Shown: in pieces, positions 36,284 to 44,080 of the stretch | Numbering within the stretch: position 1 is the stretch's first letter | How the letters are laid out: every line of letters begins with the position of its first letter | Assembly (NCBI RefSeq): GCF_019670005.1 | Contig: NZ_AP019783.1 | Location: 1,446,501-1,510,500 of the forward strand | Direction of reading: 5' to 3' | DNA length: 64,000 nucleotides | From: Methylomagnum ishizawai | GTDB taxonomy: Bacteria; Pseudomonadota; Gammaproteobacteria; Methylococcales; Methylococcaceae | Notes under the pieces: generated by a model | Told to the model about the DNA's origin: nothing | Seen by the model: only the letters and a program-made list of their open reading frames with translations | Databases searched by the model: none | Translations under genes and position numbers: made by a program

Positions 36284-37646
36284 CGGGGTTTCGCGGCAGG
36301 GCCTGGGCGGGCCGGGGCAAGGCATGCCATTCGATCGCGATATTCCGCCCCGTCCCGTCCCCCGCGAACTCCTGGCAAATCCACCATTTCCCCACCGCCG
36401 CCAGCCGTCCATCCATATAGACCAAGGGCGTCCGCTCCCGCACCCAGGGCGGAATCCCGGCCTCCTGGAATAATTTCTTGAGTTCCCGCGCACCGGCCCG
36501 GCCCAGGGGGCGGCAGGTTTCGCCGCCTTGCCGGTAGCGCACGCTGATGGCTGCCGTCCGCCACAATCCGGGCGCGATGCCGGGTCCGTCCGTGGGTAGG
36601 GCGATGAGTTCGCCGTTGCCGTCCGGCAGGACCAGGGGCGCGGGGCCGTTCCAGGCGATGACGGCCTGGCTGTCGAACGGCCCCGCGGGCGGCAGCAAAT
36701 ACAATTCGTTGCGGTAGCGGCGGATTTCCCCTTCGCGCCAGCGTACGGCGGGACTGCGCTCGGGGTGGGCGTTGAGGGCGCAATCCAATACCTGTCCCAA
36801 CACGCGGGCCGAGGGCATACGGAAGCCCTGGGACCCGATCCATTCGCGCAGGACCAGGCGCCGGTCCGCCGCCGTGTAATCCAATAAACGGTCCACATAC
36901 AGCGTTTCCCGCTCCGGGTTCAGCGCCGCGTGGCAGAGGTCGCGGGCCAGCGCCGCCAGGGTGGCCTGGGCCTCGGCGCAGTGTTGGGCGGAGCGGCTGA
37001 GGGTGGCGTTGACGGCGGGCCAGCGTTCGGCCAACGCGGGCAGGATACGGTGGCGGATGAAATTGCGGTCGTAGCCCAGATCGCGGTTGCTGGGGTCTTC
37101 CACCCAATCGAGTTTGAGCGCCTCGGCATAGCCCCGCAGTTCGGCGCGGCCATGCTCCAGCAAGGGCCGCAGCAGGAAACCGGGGCCGAACGCCGCCCGC
37201 TCCGGCATCGCCGCCAAACCCGGCAGTCCCGCGCCGCGCAGCAATTGCAGCAGCAAGGTCTCGGCCTGGTCGTCCCGATGCTGGGCGGTGAGCAAGGCAT
37301 CGCCCGTCCCCATCAGCGCTGCCAGGGCTTGATAACGGGCGGCGCGGGCGGCTTCCTCGGGGCTTTGGCCGGGGCGGGGCCGGGCATCGACCCGCAGCAA
37401 ACGGAACGCCACGCCCTCGGCCTCGCAGGTGGTCCGGCACTGTTCGGCCCAGTGTTCGGCGGCGGTTTGCAGACCATGATGGACATGGACGGCGGTACAG
37501 CGGAAATCCTGGCGGGCGCGGGCCAATTCGGCGCACAGGCGCAGCAATACCCGCGAGTCTAGCCCGCCGCTATAGGCGATCCAATAATGGGGGGAGGGCG
37601 GATGGCGGGCGAGATTGGCCCGCAAGCGGGCGGCGGAGGGGTTCAT
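36273..37646 (-). CDS. tilS: tRNA(Ile)-lysidine synthase
   Basis: TilS adds lysine to C34 of tRNA-Ile (CAU) so that it reads AUA. The 457-residue product has the PP-loop IAYSGGLDSRVLL near residue 25, then TAVHVHHGL, LLTAQHRDDQAETLLLQLLRGAGLPGLAAMP, VEDPSNRDLGYDRNFIRHRILP and a C-terminal substrate-binding domain with GGETCRPLGRAGARELKKLFQEAGIPPWVRERTPLVY. The order is normal for the full-length gammaproteobacterial form. It lies 39 bases downstream of accA; a GC hairpin (GGGGCGGG/CCCGCCCC) is in that gap. Confidence 0.97.
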   Translation of the reverse strand: MNPSAARLRANLARHPPSPHYWIAYSGGLDSRVLLRLCAELARARQDFRCTAVHVHHGLQTAAEHWAEQCRTTCEAEGVAFRLLRVDARPRPGQSPEEAARAARYQALAALMGTGDALLTAQHRDDQAETLLLQLLRGAGLPGLAAMPERAAFGPGFLLRPLLEHGRAELRGYAEALKLDWVEDPSNRDLGYDRNFIRHRILPALAERWPAVNATLSRSAQHCAEAQATLAALARDLCHAALNPERETLYVDRLLDYTAADRRLVLREWIGSQGFRMPSARVLGQVLDCALNAHPERSPAVRWREGEIRRYRNELYLLPPAGPFDSQAVIAWNGPAPLVLPDGNGELIALPTDGPGIAPGLWRTAAISVRYRQGGETCRPLGRAGARELKKLFQEAGIPPWVRERTPLVYMDGRLAAVGKWWICQEFAGDGTGRNIAIEWHALPRPAQALPRNPATD

Positions 37647-37685
37647 GAAGGAACGGGGCGGGCGGGGATTCCCGCCCCGGCGGCC

Positions 37686-38651
37686 TCAGGCATTGGCTTC
37701 TTCGTAGACGCCATAGCTCATCAAGCGGGCATAGCGCCGTTCCAGCAATCCCTCCATGGGGGTGCGGAGCAGTTCCTCCAGGTGGCGCTTGATCGCCGCC
37801 TTCAGGTTGTTGGCGGCTTGCTGGCGGTCGCGGTGGGCGCCGCCCAGGGGTTCGGGCACGATCTCGTCGATCAGCTTGAGTTCCCTCAGGCGTTCGGAGG
37901 TGATGCCCATGGCCTCGGCGGCGAGTTCGGCCTTGTCGGCGCTCTTCCACAGGATCGAGGCGCAGCCCTCCGGCGAAATCACCGAATAGGTGCTGTATTG
38001 CAGCATCAAGAGCCTATCGCCCACGCCGATGGCCAGCGCCCCGCCCGAACCGCCCTCGCCGACCACGGTGCAGAGGATCGGGGTGCGCAGGGTCGCCATC
38101 TCGAACAGGTTGCGGGCGATGGCTTCGCTCTGGCCGCGTTCTTCCGCGCCGATGCCGGGGTAGGCGCCGGGCGTGTCGATGAAGCAGAGGATGGGCAGGT
38201 GGAAGCGCTCGGCCAGGCGCATCAGGCGCAGCGCCTTGCGGTAGCCTTCCGGGCGCGGCATCCCGAAGTTGCGGTGGATTTTTTCCTTGGTGTCGCGGCC
38301 CTTCTGATGGCCGATCACCATGACCGGCAGGCCGTCGAGCTTGGTCAGGCCGCCGACGATGGCCGGATCGTCGGCATAGGCGCGGTCGCCATGCAGTTCG
38401 TGGAAGTCCCCGAAGATCAGTTCCAAGTAGTCCAGAGTATAGAGCCGTTGCGGATGGCGGGAGATTTGCGAAATCTGCCAGGCGGTCAGGGAGGAAAACA
38501 CCGATTCGGTGAGCTTGCGGCTCTTCTCTTCGAGGCGGGCGATTTCTTCGCTGATGTTGATTTCGTTGTCGAAACCGACCCGTTTGAGCTCGCCGATCTT
38601 GGCTTCGAGTTCGGCGATGGGCTGTTCGAAATCGAGGAATTTCAGGTCCAT
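37686..38651 (-). CDS. accA: Acetyl-CoA carboxylase carboxyltransferase subunit alpha
   Basis: AccA forms the alpha2beta2 carboxyltransferase with AccD in fatty-acid synthesis. The 321-residue protein starts [19 protein letters not shown]. It has the crotonase-like domain with HRPxR-like [87 protein letters not shown] and [20 protein letters not shown]. It is the first gene of the accA-tilS pair, as in related genomes. Confidence 0.98.
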   Translation of the reverse strand: MDLKFLDFEQPIAELEAKIGELKRVGFDNEINISEEIARLEEKSRKLTESVFSSLTAWQISQISRHPQRLYTLDYLELIFGDFHELHGDRAYADDPAIVGGLTKLDGLPVMVIGHQKGRDTKEKIHRNFGMPRPEGYRKALRLMRLAERFHLPILCFIDTPGAYPGIGAEERGQSEAIARNLFEMATLRTPILCTVVGEGGSGGALAIGVGDRLLMLQYSTYSVISPEGCASILWKSADKAELAAEAMGITSERLRELKLIDEIVPEPLGGAHRDRQQAANNLKAAIKRHLEELLRTPMEGLLERRYARLMSYGVYEEANA

Positions 38652-38684
38652 ATTGTGGTGATCCCGGCGCGGACGGAAAAGCCG

Positions 38685-39404
38685 TTATTTTAACACTTCG
38701 GCCAGGAAATCCTTGAGGCTTTCCCAGGAGCGGCGGTCGGCGGTTTCCTGGTAGACCGTGCCGAAACCGGGGTCGTTGGCCTTGGGGTTGGTGAAGGCGT
38801 GGACGGTGTGGCCATAGGCGTGGATTTGCCAATCGGCCCCGGCAGCGGTGAGTTCGTGGCCCAGGGCCACCAGTTGTTCCGGCTTGACCATGGGATCGTC
38901 GAAGCCGTGCAGGGCCAGCACCTTGGCCTTGATCTTGTTGTTCCCGGTGTTGCCGGGCGGGATGAACAGGCCATGGAAGCTCGCCACGCCGCGCAGGTCG
39001 GCCCCGGTCCGCGCCAAGTCCAGCACGCACAAGCCGCCGAAGCAAAAACCCATGGCGGCGACGCGGCGGCCATCGACCTCGGGTTGCAGGCGCAAGCTGT
39101 CGAGGGCGGCGGCGATCCGGCTTTGCAACAAGGCGCGGTCTTGCATGAAGGGCTGCATGAGCTGGGCGTTCTCTTCCGGTCCCGAGCCCAGGACGCCCTT
39201 GCCGTACATGTCGAGGGCGAAGGCGGCGTAGCCGAGTTCGGCCAGTTTCCGGGCCTTGTCGCAGACGAAATCGTCGCGGCCCGCCCAGGCATGGGCGATC
39301 AGCACGGAGGGCAAGGGTTGGGCGCGGCGGTCGTCGTAGGCGAAAAAGCCTTCGAGCGCGGTGTCGGCGTGGACGTAATCGACGGTGCGGGTTTGGATCG
39401 CCAT
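38685..39404 (-). CDS. Dienelactone hydrolase family protein
   Basis: A 239-residue alpha/beta hydrolase of the dienelactone hydrolase group. The nucleophile elbow is GFCFGG (Cys as nucleophile, near residue 119), the acid is in HGFDDPMV and the catalytic His in YGHTVHAFTNP. SVLIAHAWAGRDDFVCDKARKLAELGYAAFALDMYGKG is the typical N-terminal part. No aromatic degradation genes are nearby, so the substrate is probably not chlorocatechol-derived; many genomes carry such a stand-alone copy. It lies 34 bases upstream of accA on the same strand. Confidence 0.88.
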   Translation of the reverse strand: MAIQTRTVDYVHADTALEGFFAYDDRRAQPLPSVLIAHAWAGRDDFVCDKARKLAELGYAAFALDMYGKGVLGSGPEENAQLMQPFMQDRALLQSRIAAALDSLRLQPEVDGRRVAAMGFCFGGLCVLDLARTGADLRGVASFHGLFIPPGNTGNNKIKAKVLALHGFDDPMVKPEQLVALGHELTAAGADWQIHAYGHTVHAFTNPKANDPGFGTVYQETADRRSWESLKDFLAEVLK

Positions 39405-39915
39405 GGGCTTATCTCCGGTCGGGAAATGGGGGGCGTCGCTATGCGGTGGGACGCCATCGGCGGCGATACCCTAGCAGAATGCGGGCCGGGAACGCCATGG
39501 TTGCGGGTGGGCGATATCCAGACTCCGGGATTGGGTTTCGATGCCGATCATCGGTGGCCGACCGAAACGGAAGCGAACCATACGGTTGCTGGGGAATGAC
39601 CGAAACATCGGCCCGGTGGGCAGGGGAGTGCTTGGAAGAATGAGAAGGATGGCGGTGGGATTTTCGCTTGCGAACCGGCCAAAAAAACGACGGCTTACTC
39701 CTGGAACAAAAAGTATTAAGAAGAAGCCGTCGGGAAAGTGGACTTTGCCGAAAGTTCTCTCGGGTTCCGTGTACGAGTAACTAAACCATCGACATGAACC
39801 GGGATTGCCACATCCAACAAAGTCTGCTGAGGTTTTTTTTACTGGGATGCCCCGTCTGCGCCGCTAGGATATTTCCGGGCTGGGCAGGCGGGGCATAGGT
39901 GCTTTTACCTTATTA
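39405..39915. other. 511-base gap with a hairpin and no confident gene
   Basis: The left part is GC-rich upstream sequence of the hydrolase gene. From about 39640 the sequence becomes purine- and A-rich. A 46-codon frame at 39640-39780 encodes a very basic peptide (RPKKRRLTPGTKSIKKKPSG) with only a weak upstream GGAAG, so I do not call it as a gene. A 9-bp inverted repeat (39688-39732) lies inside it. The gap ends in an eight-T run near 39833-39840. Confidence 0.55.
39688..39732. repeat. Inverted repeat, possible RNA hairpin
   Basis: Arms CGACGGCTT (39688-39696) and AAGCCGTCG (39724-39732) are exact complements around a 27-base A-rich loop. There is no U-tract directly after it. It could be a structured small RNA or an mRNA hairpin in the unassigned gap. 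Confidence 0.5.
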
Positions 39916-40098
39916 TTATTTGGCGTGCTGGCGTTCGATCTGCTTTTCCACCTCAGCCTTCGATTCGGCCTGGGCTTGTTGATTCTTGACGCCGGCTTCC
40001 AGATCATCACGCGCACCGCGCATGGCGAACACGACAACGACCGCTAAAAGGATAACGCCGCCGATGTACAACCAAAAATTGTCTTTCTCTTGTTCCAT
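39916..40098 (-). CDS. Small single-pass membrane protein
   Basis: A 60-residue protein with one transmembrane helix (FWLYIGGVILLAVVVVFAM). A charged cytoplasmic or periplasmic helix of about 33 residues follows (RGARDDLEAGVKNQQAQAESKAEVEKQIERQHAK) that looks like a coiled coil. GAGGAGGT lies 5 bases before the ATG, an excellent ribosome-binding site, so translation is likely despite the small size. Function unknown. The upstream region 40140-40270 is unusually A/T-rich and probably contains its promoter. Confidence 0.75.
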   Translation of the reverse strand: MEQEKDNFWLYIGGVILLAVVVVFAMRGARDDLEAGVKNQQAQAESKAEVEKQIERQHAK

Positions 40099-40648
40099 AT
40101 TTACCTCCTCAGTCTTTCGTCTTTCGTTGATATTGAAAAATTACGCCCTTCTGGTTGGGGCGTGAATAAAATATCGAAGATCAAAGGCTGTTTGGTTACA
40201 AAACCGTGTAAATTTCATTTCAAATGAATTCGTAATAAATGAAGTTATCATAAAAATTTCATGATTAGATTGCCGTGCTTGCCGTGTGCCGTATTCATGA
40301 ACCGGCGGGCCGTTGCCGCCCGCGACGACGGCATATGCGCGGCCATGTCCGATCCTTTGCGGGAATGCCCATGGACCTTGCCCACCGAGGCCCGTGCGCG
40401 GACCCGACAAAACCGCTTGGCGGTACGGGTGGGATGGAAGCGGAGGGGGGTTGATGAACGGTCCGCGTTGGCGGCGACGCATTGGAATGGCGCGGAACTG
40501 CGGGGGCCGTTTGCCCGGAGCGGACCGGGCGGGCGGAACCAGCGCGGCCAGGGTCCGCGCTGGTCGCAGCGTCTATATCAAGCCGATGGGTCGCGAGGAA
40601 ACCTTCGAGGATGTCTCCTGGCGGGGAAGGATCGCGGGCGCTGGGGAT
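40099..40648. other. 550-base gap, AT-rich then GC-rich
   Basis: Bases 40140-40275 are strikingly A/T-rich and include a small hairpin (ACGCCC/GGGCGT at 40143-40163). They likely serve as promoter region for the small membrane protein. The remaining ~370 bases are GC-rich with open frames in several frames. None has a ribosome-binding site, signal or recognisable motif. Possibly decayed sequence. Confidence 0.55.
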
Positions 40649-41257
40649 TCAAGCCGCCGCTGATTTCCGGCGCGGGGGGCGGGCTTTCCTGCTCCATAGG
40701 CCGGTCGCGCCCGCGATCATCAGCCAAGCCGATGCCGGTTCGGGTACCGCGGCGACCTCGGTGAACTTTGCCCAGGTGGTATTGCCGGCCGCGCTGTAGT
40801 TGTTGAGGAAGGTGCTTTGGGCAATGATGAAGAAGTTGGGGAATGGATTGCCTATATTGGCTGATGATATTAATAAGCCAGGAATGCTGAAAAAGCCGCC
40901 ACCAAGATCGAGAACCGGAAAGATGATGCTTATAGTCTGGGTATAGGTGGTGGCAATGCCGTTGATACCGTTGGGAAGGTTTGCGGAAGTGAAGCCGGAG
41001 GCCAGGAGCGCCGAACGAAGGGCGGTGTTTGCAAGGCCCGCTTCCGTGGGGGTGCTAAAGTCGAACTGGTTGCTGGGCCAGAGGGTCGATGGCGAACCAT
41101 CCCCGAAGGACACATCGTAATGATGGCCGCTGGTCGTCACCAAATCGTCGATGCCCATCAGGGTTTGGCTGGAAACCACAAAGCTATAGGCATGGGAAAC
41201 AGGGCTGCTGACCGCCAACAATAGGCCCAGCGCCGCTGCAAGGGTGGTTTTTTGCAT
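40649..41257 (-). CDS. PEP-CTERM sorted exported protein
   Basis: A 202-residue secreted protein. The signal peptide is KTTLAAALGLLLAVSSPVSHA. A beta-rich domain of ~145 residues follows, with no recognised family. The C-terminal sorting signal VPEPASAWLMIAGATGLWSRKARPPRRKS has the PEP motif, a hydrophobic helix and a basic tail, the exosortase/PEP-CTERM pattern. Such proteins are normally processed by an EpsH-type exosortase and released into exopolysaccharide; none is encoded in this window. The helix here is short and the tail unusually basic. The gene is isolated. Confidence 0.85.
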   Translation of the reverse strand: MQKTTLAAALGLLLAVSSPVSHAYSFVVSSQTLMGIDDLVTTSGHHYDVSFGDGSPSTLWPSNQFDFSTPTEAGLANTALRSALLASGFTSANLPNGINGIATTYTQTISIIFPVLDLGGGFFSIPGLLISSANIGNPFPNFFIIAQSTFLNNYSAAGNTTWAKFTEVAAVPEPASAWLMIAGATGLWSRKARPPRRKSAAA

Positions 41258-41653
41258 GGGAGTAAGGTCTCCAGATAAATAGAGGGATGGTTGCGACTAC
41301 CTCCATAAGGTTATTAGTCAAGGCCGGGTTTGCGGCCTTGTTTAATTTATAGGTTATGGAGTCCTGGATATGCGGTGGAAATAGGCGAATATCGAGGATT
41401 GAAGGCTAGCATGGGGGGCTCTGGTGCGTCAATATTATGGAAATTTTGGGTTTCCACCCGCGATTGCCGGGGACGGGCCCGATATTTCCCTTGACTTGGC
41501 TCCACCCTGTTTGTGGTGGCCTGGGTTCGTTGCGGACCCGGCAAGCCTATAGCACCCTCCAATTATAACCGCCCTCATCGAGGCACCGACCCAGATCGAT
41601 AGGATGGATGCCGCCCGGTTAGGCGAAGTCCGCGACGGAATCAAAAGGACGGT
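41258..41653. other. 396-base gap without a recognised gene
   Basis: A mixture of A/T-rich and GC-rich sequence upstream of the PEP-CTERM gene and downstream of the PepSY-like gene. Short frames on both strands have no ribosome-binding site or recognisable motif. The first 80 bases, including TTATTAGTCAAGG-type sequence, probably contain the PEP-CTERM gene promoter. Nothing else stands out. Confidence 0.5.
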
Positions 41654-41929
41654 TCAATCGGCTTCTTCTTGTTGGCGGACCAGCGAACCCTCCGGTTTAT
41701 ATAGGAATTCGTATTCCCTGCCGTTTTCTTTGAATTCTATGGCGTAGGCCGGACCGTCCGCGAAGCGCCGGGCCTCGTACTCCACGTCCCGAGCATTCGG
41801 GTGCGCCCGTTCGAAGGCATCGAGTACGGCTTTCGGAACTCGATCCTTGCCGATATCGTTGGTATCGGCATGCGCTGGACCGAATACCGCCAAATACGTT
41901 GCAAACCCAACAAGCATCTTGGTCTTCAT
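41654..41929 (-). CDS. Small exported PepSY-like protein
   Basis: A 91-residue periplasmic protein with signal peptide MKTKMLVGFATYLAVFGPAHA. A PepSY-like fold follows (VPKAVLDAFERAHPNARDVEYEARRFADGPAYAIEFKENGREYEFLYKPEGSLV). The spacing of the aromatic and acidic residues resembles putative beta-lactamase-inhibitor-like PepSY proteins. The start at 41929 is chosen because GGAGGAATT lies just upstream, inside the longer open frame. The family may inhibit or chaperone proteases. A secreted metalloprotease is encoded next upstream on the same strand, which could be its partner. That pairing is inference. Confidence 0.75.
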   Translation of the reverse strand: MKTKMLVGFATYLAVFGPAHADTNDIGKDRVPKAVLDAFERAHPNARDVEYEARRFADGPAYAIEFKENGREYEFLYKPEGSLVRQQEEAD

Positions 41930-42141
41930 GAATTCCTCCATTCGGGCATCGAACGACTACGCTGCGGAATGCGGATGATTGGGGAGAAGCGCTGTGCGGT
42001 CAATCCTGGGTTTGTGTCGATTTGTGTTCCCGTACCCCGGAACGCTCCGCGCCCGCCGCCGCTTTCGATGGGTGCTTTGTCGGCCAGGGTAGGGTGGGGC
42101 GGGCGGTTATTTCTGACCTCCTGGGCGGTGGAGAATATCCA

Positions 42142-43047
42142 TCAAGGCACCAACGAGGGTTTGAATGCCAACACCTGGGCCTGCATACGCTTGACTTGGC
42201 CGATGCTGAAACCGGTCATACAGGCATCGGCGCTGTAATCCATGTAGTTGGTCACCGGGTCTTTGCCTAGTTTGTTCGCGCAGGTATCCCTTTTGACGGG
42301 GCAATCGAAATTTGGGGTGCGCTCGATGGCCGTGTCGCCCACCAAATCATTATCCACGGTGCAGCTGGTGCGGTCATCGTCGAAAGTATGATAGAGGCCC
42401 AGATAATGTCCGATTTCATGGGTGGCGGTATCGCCTTCCCCATAAGGGGCCGGGCCGCCTGGGAGCGACCGGTAACTCAATACAACCCCGTGCATCGCGC
42501 TCGATTCCGCATACATATCTGGAAAGGTCGCGAAGCCGAGCAAACCAGAGATGCTATTGCAGGTATAGGCATTCAAGGTATGGGTGGGATCGACCGCCAA
42601 TTGTTTTTTATAGACGGGTTCCAACGCCTCGTTATCCAGGCATTGATCGAACCAATCGGCGCTTTCCGTCCTATCGGTGCCGGCCAGCGAAAACTGGAAT
42701 CCACTGCCTTGATAGGCATTGTTCAAAACCGTGATCTGCTTGGCGATGACCGCGTCCGAAACATTGCCTTTGGGTTGGCCGGACACGACCTTATAGATGA
42801 CATGGAACCAAACCGGGATGGTGACGGGCTGGTTGGGCGGCGGGAAGGTTTTGGCGGCCTGCCTGCTGGCGGTATTGAAAATGGATTCGCTTTGCAGTTT
42901 CTCGGCCATGTTCCGCACCGGGGTTCTGCATTTCAGCTGGGGTATTTCCTCCGCCGTGGCATACGGTGCCATACCGGTCGCGCCAAGGAAGGTGACAAGG
43001 CAATAGCCGCCGAGCAGGTTGATCCTGGATTGGGTTTTATCGTGCAT
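42142..43047 (-). CDS. Secreted M43 (pappalysin-like) zinc metalloprotease
   Basis: A 301-residue metalloprotease. After a signal region (NLLGGYCLVTFLGATGMAPYATA), a short propeptide precedes the catalytic domain (from VTIPVWFHVIYKV). The zinc motif THEIGHYLGLYHTF is the metzincin HExxHxxGxxH, and NYMDYSADACMTGFS holds the Met-turn. Cysteine pairs (CTVDND, DCPVKRDTC) are typical of M43B peptidases. All catalytic residues are present. AGGAG precedes the ATG by about 9 bases. It is probably an extracellular protease. The PepSY-like protein downstream is a possible modulator. Confidence 0.92.
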   Translation of the reverse strand: MHDKTQSRINLLGGYCLVTFLGATGMAPYATAEEIPQLKCRTPVRNMAEKLQSESIFNTASRQAAKTFPPPNQPVTIPVWFHVIYKVVSGQPKGNVSDAVIAKQITVLNNAYQGSGFQFSLAGTDRTESADWFDQCLDNEALEPVYKKQLAVDPTHTLNAYTCNSISGLLGFATFPDMYAESSAMHGVVLSYRSLPGGPAPYGEGDTATHEIGHYLGLYHTFDDDRTSCTVDNDLVGDTAIERTPNFDCPVKRDTCANKLGKDPVTNYMDYSADACMTGFSIGQVKRMQAQVLAFKPSLVP

Positions 43048-43480
43048 ATGGGTTATCTCCTAGCCTAGTATATGGACATCAACGGCTGTTTCAGTGCCGG
43101 TGGAGCCGGCGGGCGCGCAGGAATGGCGCGAAGATCATGCGCCCGCGAGACGAACGGGGTCTACCGCAGTTCCACTACCCAGGCTGTCCTGGCCGTGCCG
43201 ACCGGTATCGATGGCTGGGTGCCTCTCGGTGTAGCTAGGATGGCGTGCGACGTAATTCGGCGTGATCCAGGCTACGGACTTTGCCGCCATTCGATACGGT
43301 CGGGGCGCTAGCTGTTGGGAAAAGCGGAAGGCTGGGCATGGCGGGTTTCCACGTTCCGCTTGGCGTAGGACGGAAAGCAGGGTTTCCACATTGGTATTTC
43401 CAAGCCGAGCTTGGGAATGAGTGGCCATGTTTCCTATCGAAAACGCGCCAAGCCTGGGGGGAAGTGGAAAGGCTTTGTAG
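43048..43480. other. 433-base gap with one degenerate palindromic repeat
   Basis: No gene is supported here. It contains a decayed copy of the palindromic repeat seen at 47662-47690 (see 43397-43418). The first bases hold the ribosome-binding region of the metalloprotease gene. The remainder is unassigned. Confidence 0.5.
43397..43418. repeat. Degenerate copy of the TTCCCAAGC/GCTTGGGAA palindrome
   Basis: The sequence reads ATTTCCAAGC-CG-AGCTTGGGAAT. It is one mismatch from a perfect palindrome and shares its core and the following CATGT with the exact palindrome at 47662-47690. This suggests a dispersed intergenic repeat family. Confidence 0.55.
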
Positions 43481-43891
43481 TCAGGCCGAGATAATGGCCG
43501 CGACCACGATCCCGGCGATGAGGTTCCCGAAGATATCCACGAAGAGTTCCCGCGTGAAAAAGGCCGCCGGACTCATTTTGCCGATTTTCTGGCTTTTGCT
43601 CTTTTCAGGGAGTTTGATTTTGCCTTCGGCGATTTCGCGGATCGAATCTTCGACCAGGGCGAGAACGCCGGCTTCGGTATGGTGGGCTGGATGGTATTTG
43701 ATCAACAAGGTACCGGTAATGATATTCGGCTCGGCATGGTATATCCCTTTGGCTTCGGGTCGCTTGAGCAGCCGGAGTTTCAGCAGGTCGGCGATGGCGG
43801 GCTGGTTTTTGATGCAGGCCGCCCGCAGGCGTATTCTATTGGGGACTTTGTTGTGGGCGATGGCTATCGAGGTTGGCATGTCACCGTGCAT
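43481..43891 (-). CDS. HMA-like (HMA_2 type) membrane-associated protein
   Basis: A 136-residue protein. Its first ~75 residues have a ferredoxin-like alpha-beta pattern, AIAHNKVPNRIRLRAACIKNQPAIADLLKLRLLKRPEAKGIYHAEPNIITGTLLIKYHP. This is as in HMA_2 domains, which resemble metal-ATPase N-termini but lack the CxxC; no CxxC is present here. A charged linker leads to a C-terminal hydrophobic helix (LFVDIFGNLIAGIVVAAIISA). Function unknown; it is probably a membrane-tethered accessory protein in metal handling or membrane organisation. An alternative start is the ATG four codons in (43879). It is divergent from eutB. Confidence 0.75.
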   Translation of the reverse strand: MHGDMPTSIAIAHNKVPNRIRLRAACIKNQPAIADLLKLRLLKRPEAKGIYHAEPNIITGTLLIKYHPAHHTEAGVLALVEDSIREIAEGKIKLPEKSKSQKIGKMSPAAFFTRELFVDIFGNLIAGIVVAAIISA

Positions 43892-44080
43892 AAGGGTTTA
43901 CCGTGGATGGATAATACGGATCGAGTGGAAAATATTTGGCCATGGCCTGGAGGAATGGCCCGTGAGAATGGCGCGGTTTCCAAGTATAACAAAATGCCGG
44001 GGATGGCGCGGGAGGGTGGGTGTCATGATCATGTCATGCTGGGATGTTAAATAGGGGTTTAATCCTTTTGTCGTTGCGCG

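Noticed and set aside
40261-40764. 167-codon plus-strand frame in the gap after the small membrane protein
   Set aside because: No ribosome-binding site, no motif, Arg/Gly/Pro-rich composition of a random high-GC frame, and it runs into the PEP-CTERM gene on the opposite strand.
43892-44080. Cobalamin riboswitch before eutB
   Set aside because: I looked for the conserved GCCACTG-type B12 box and found none; the only feature is a short CATGATCATG palindrome.
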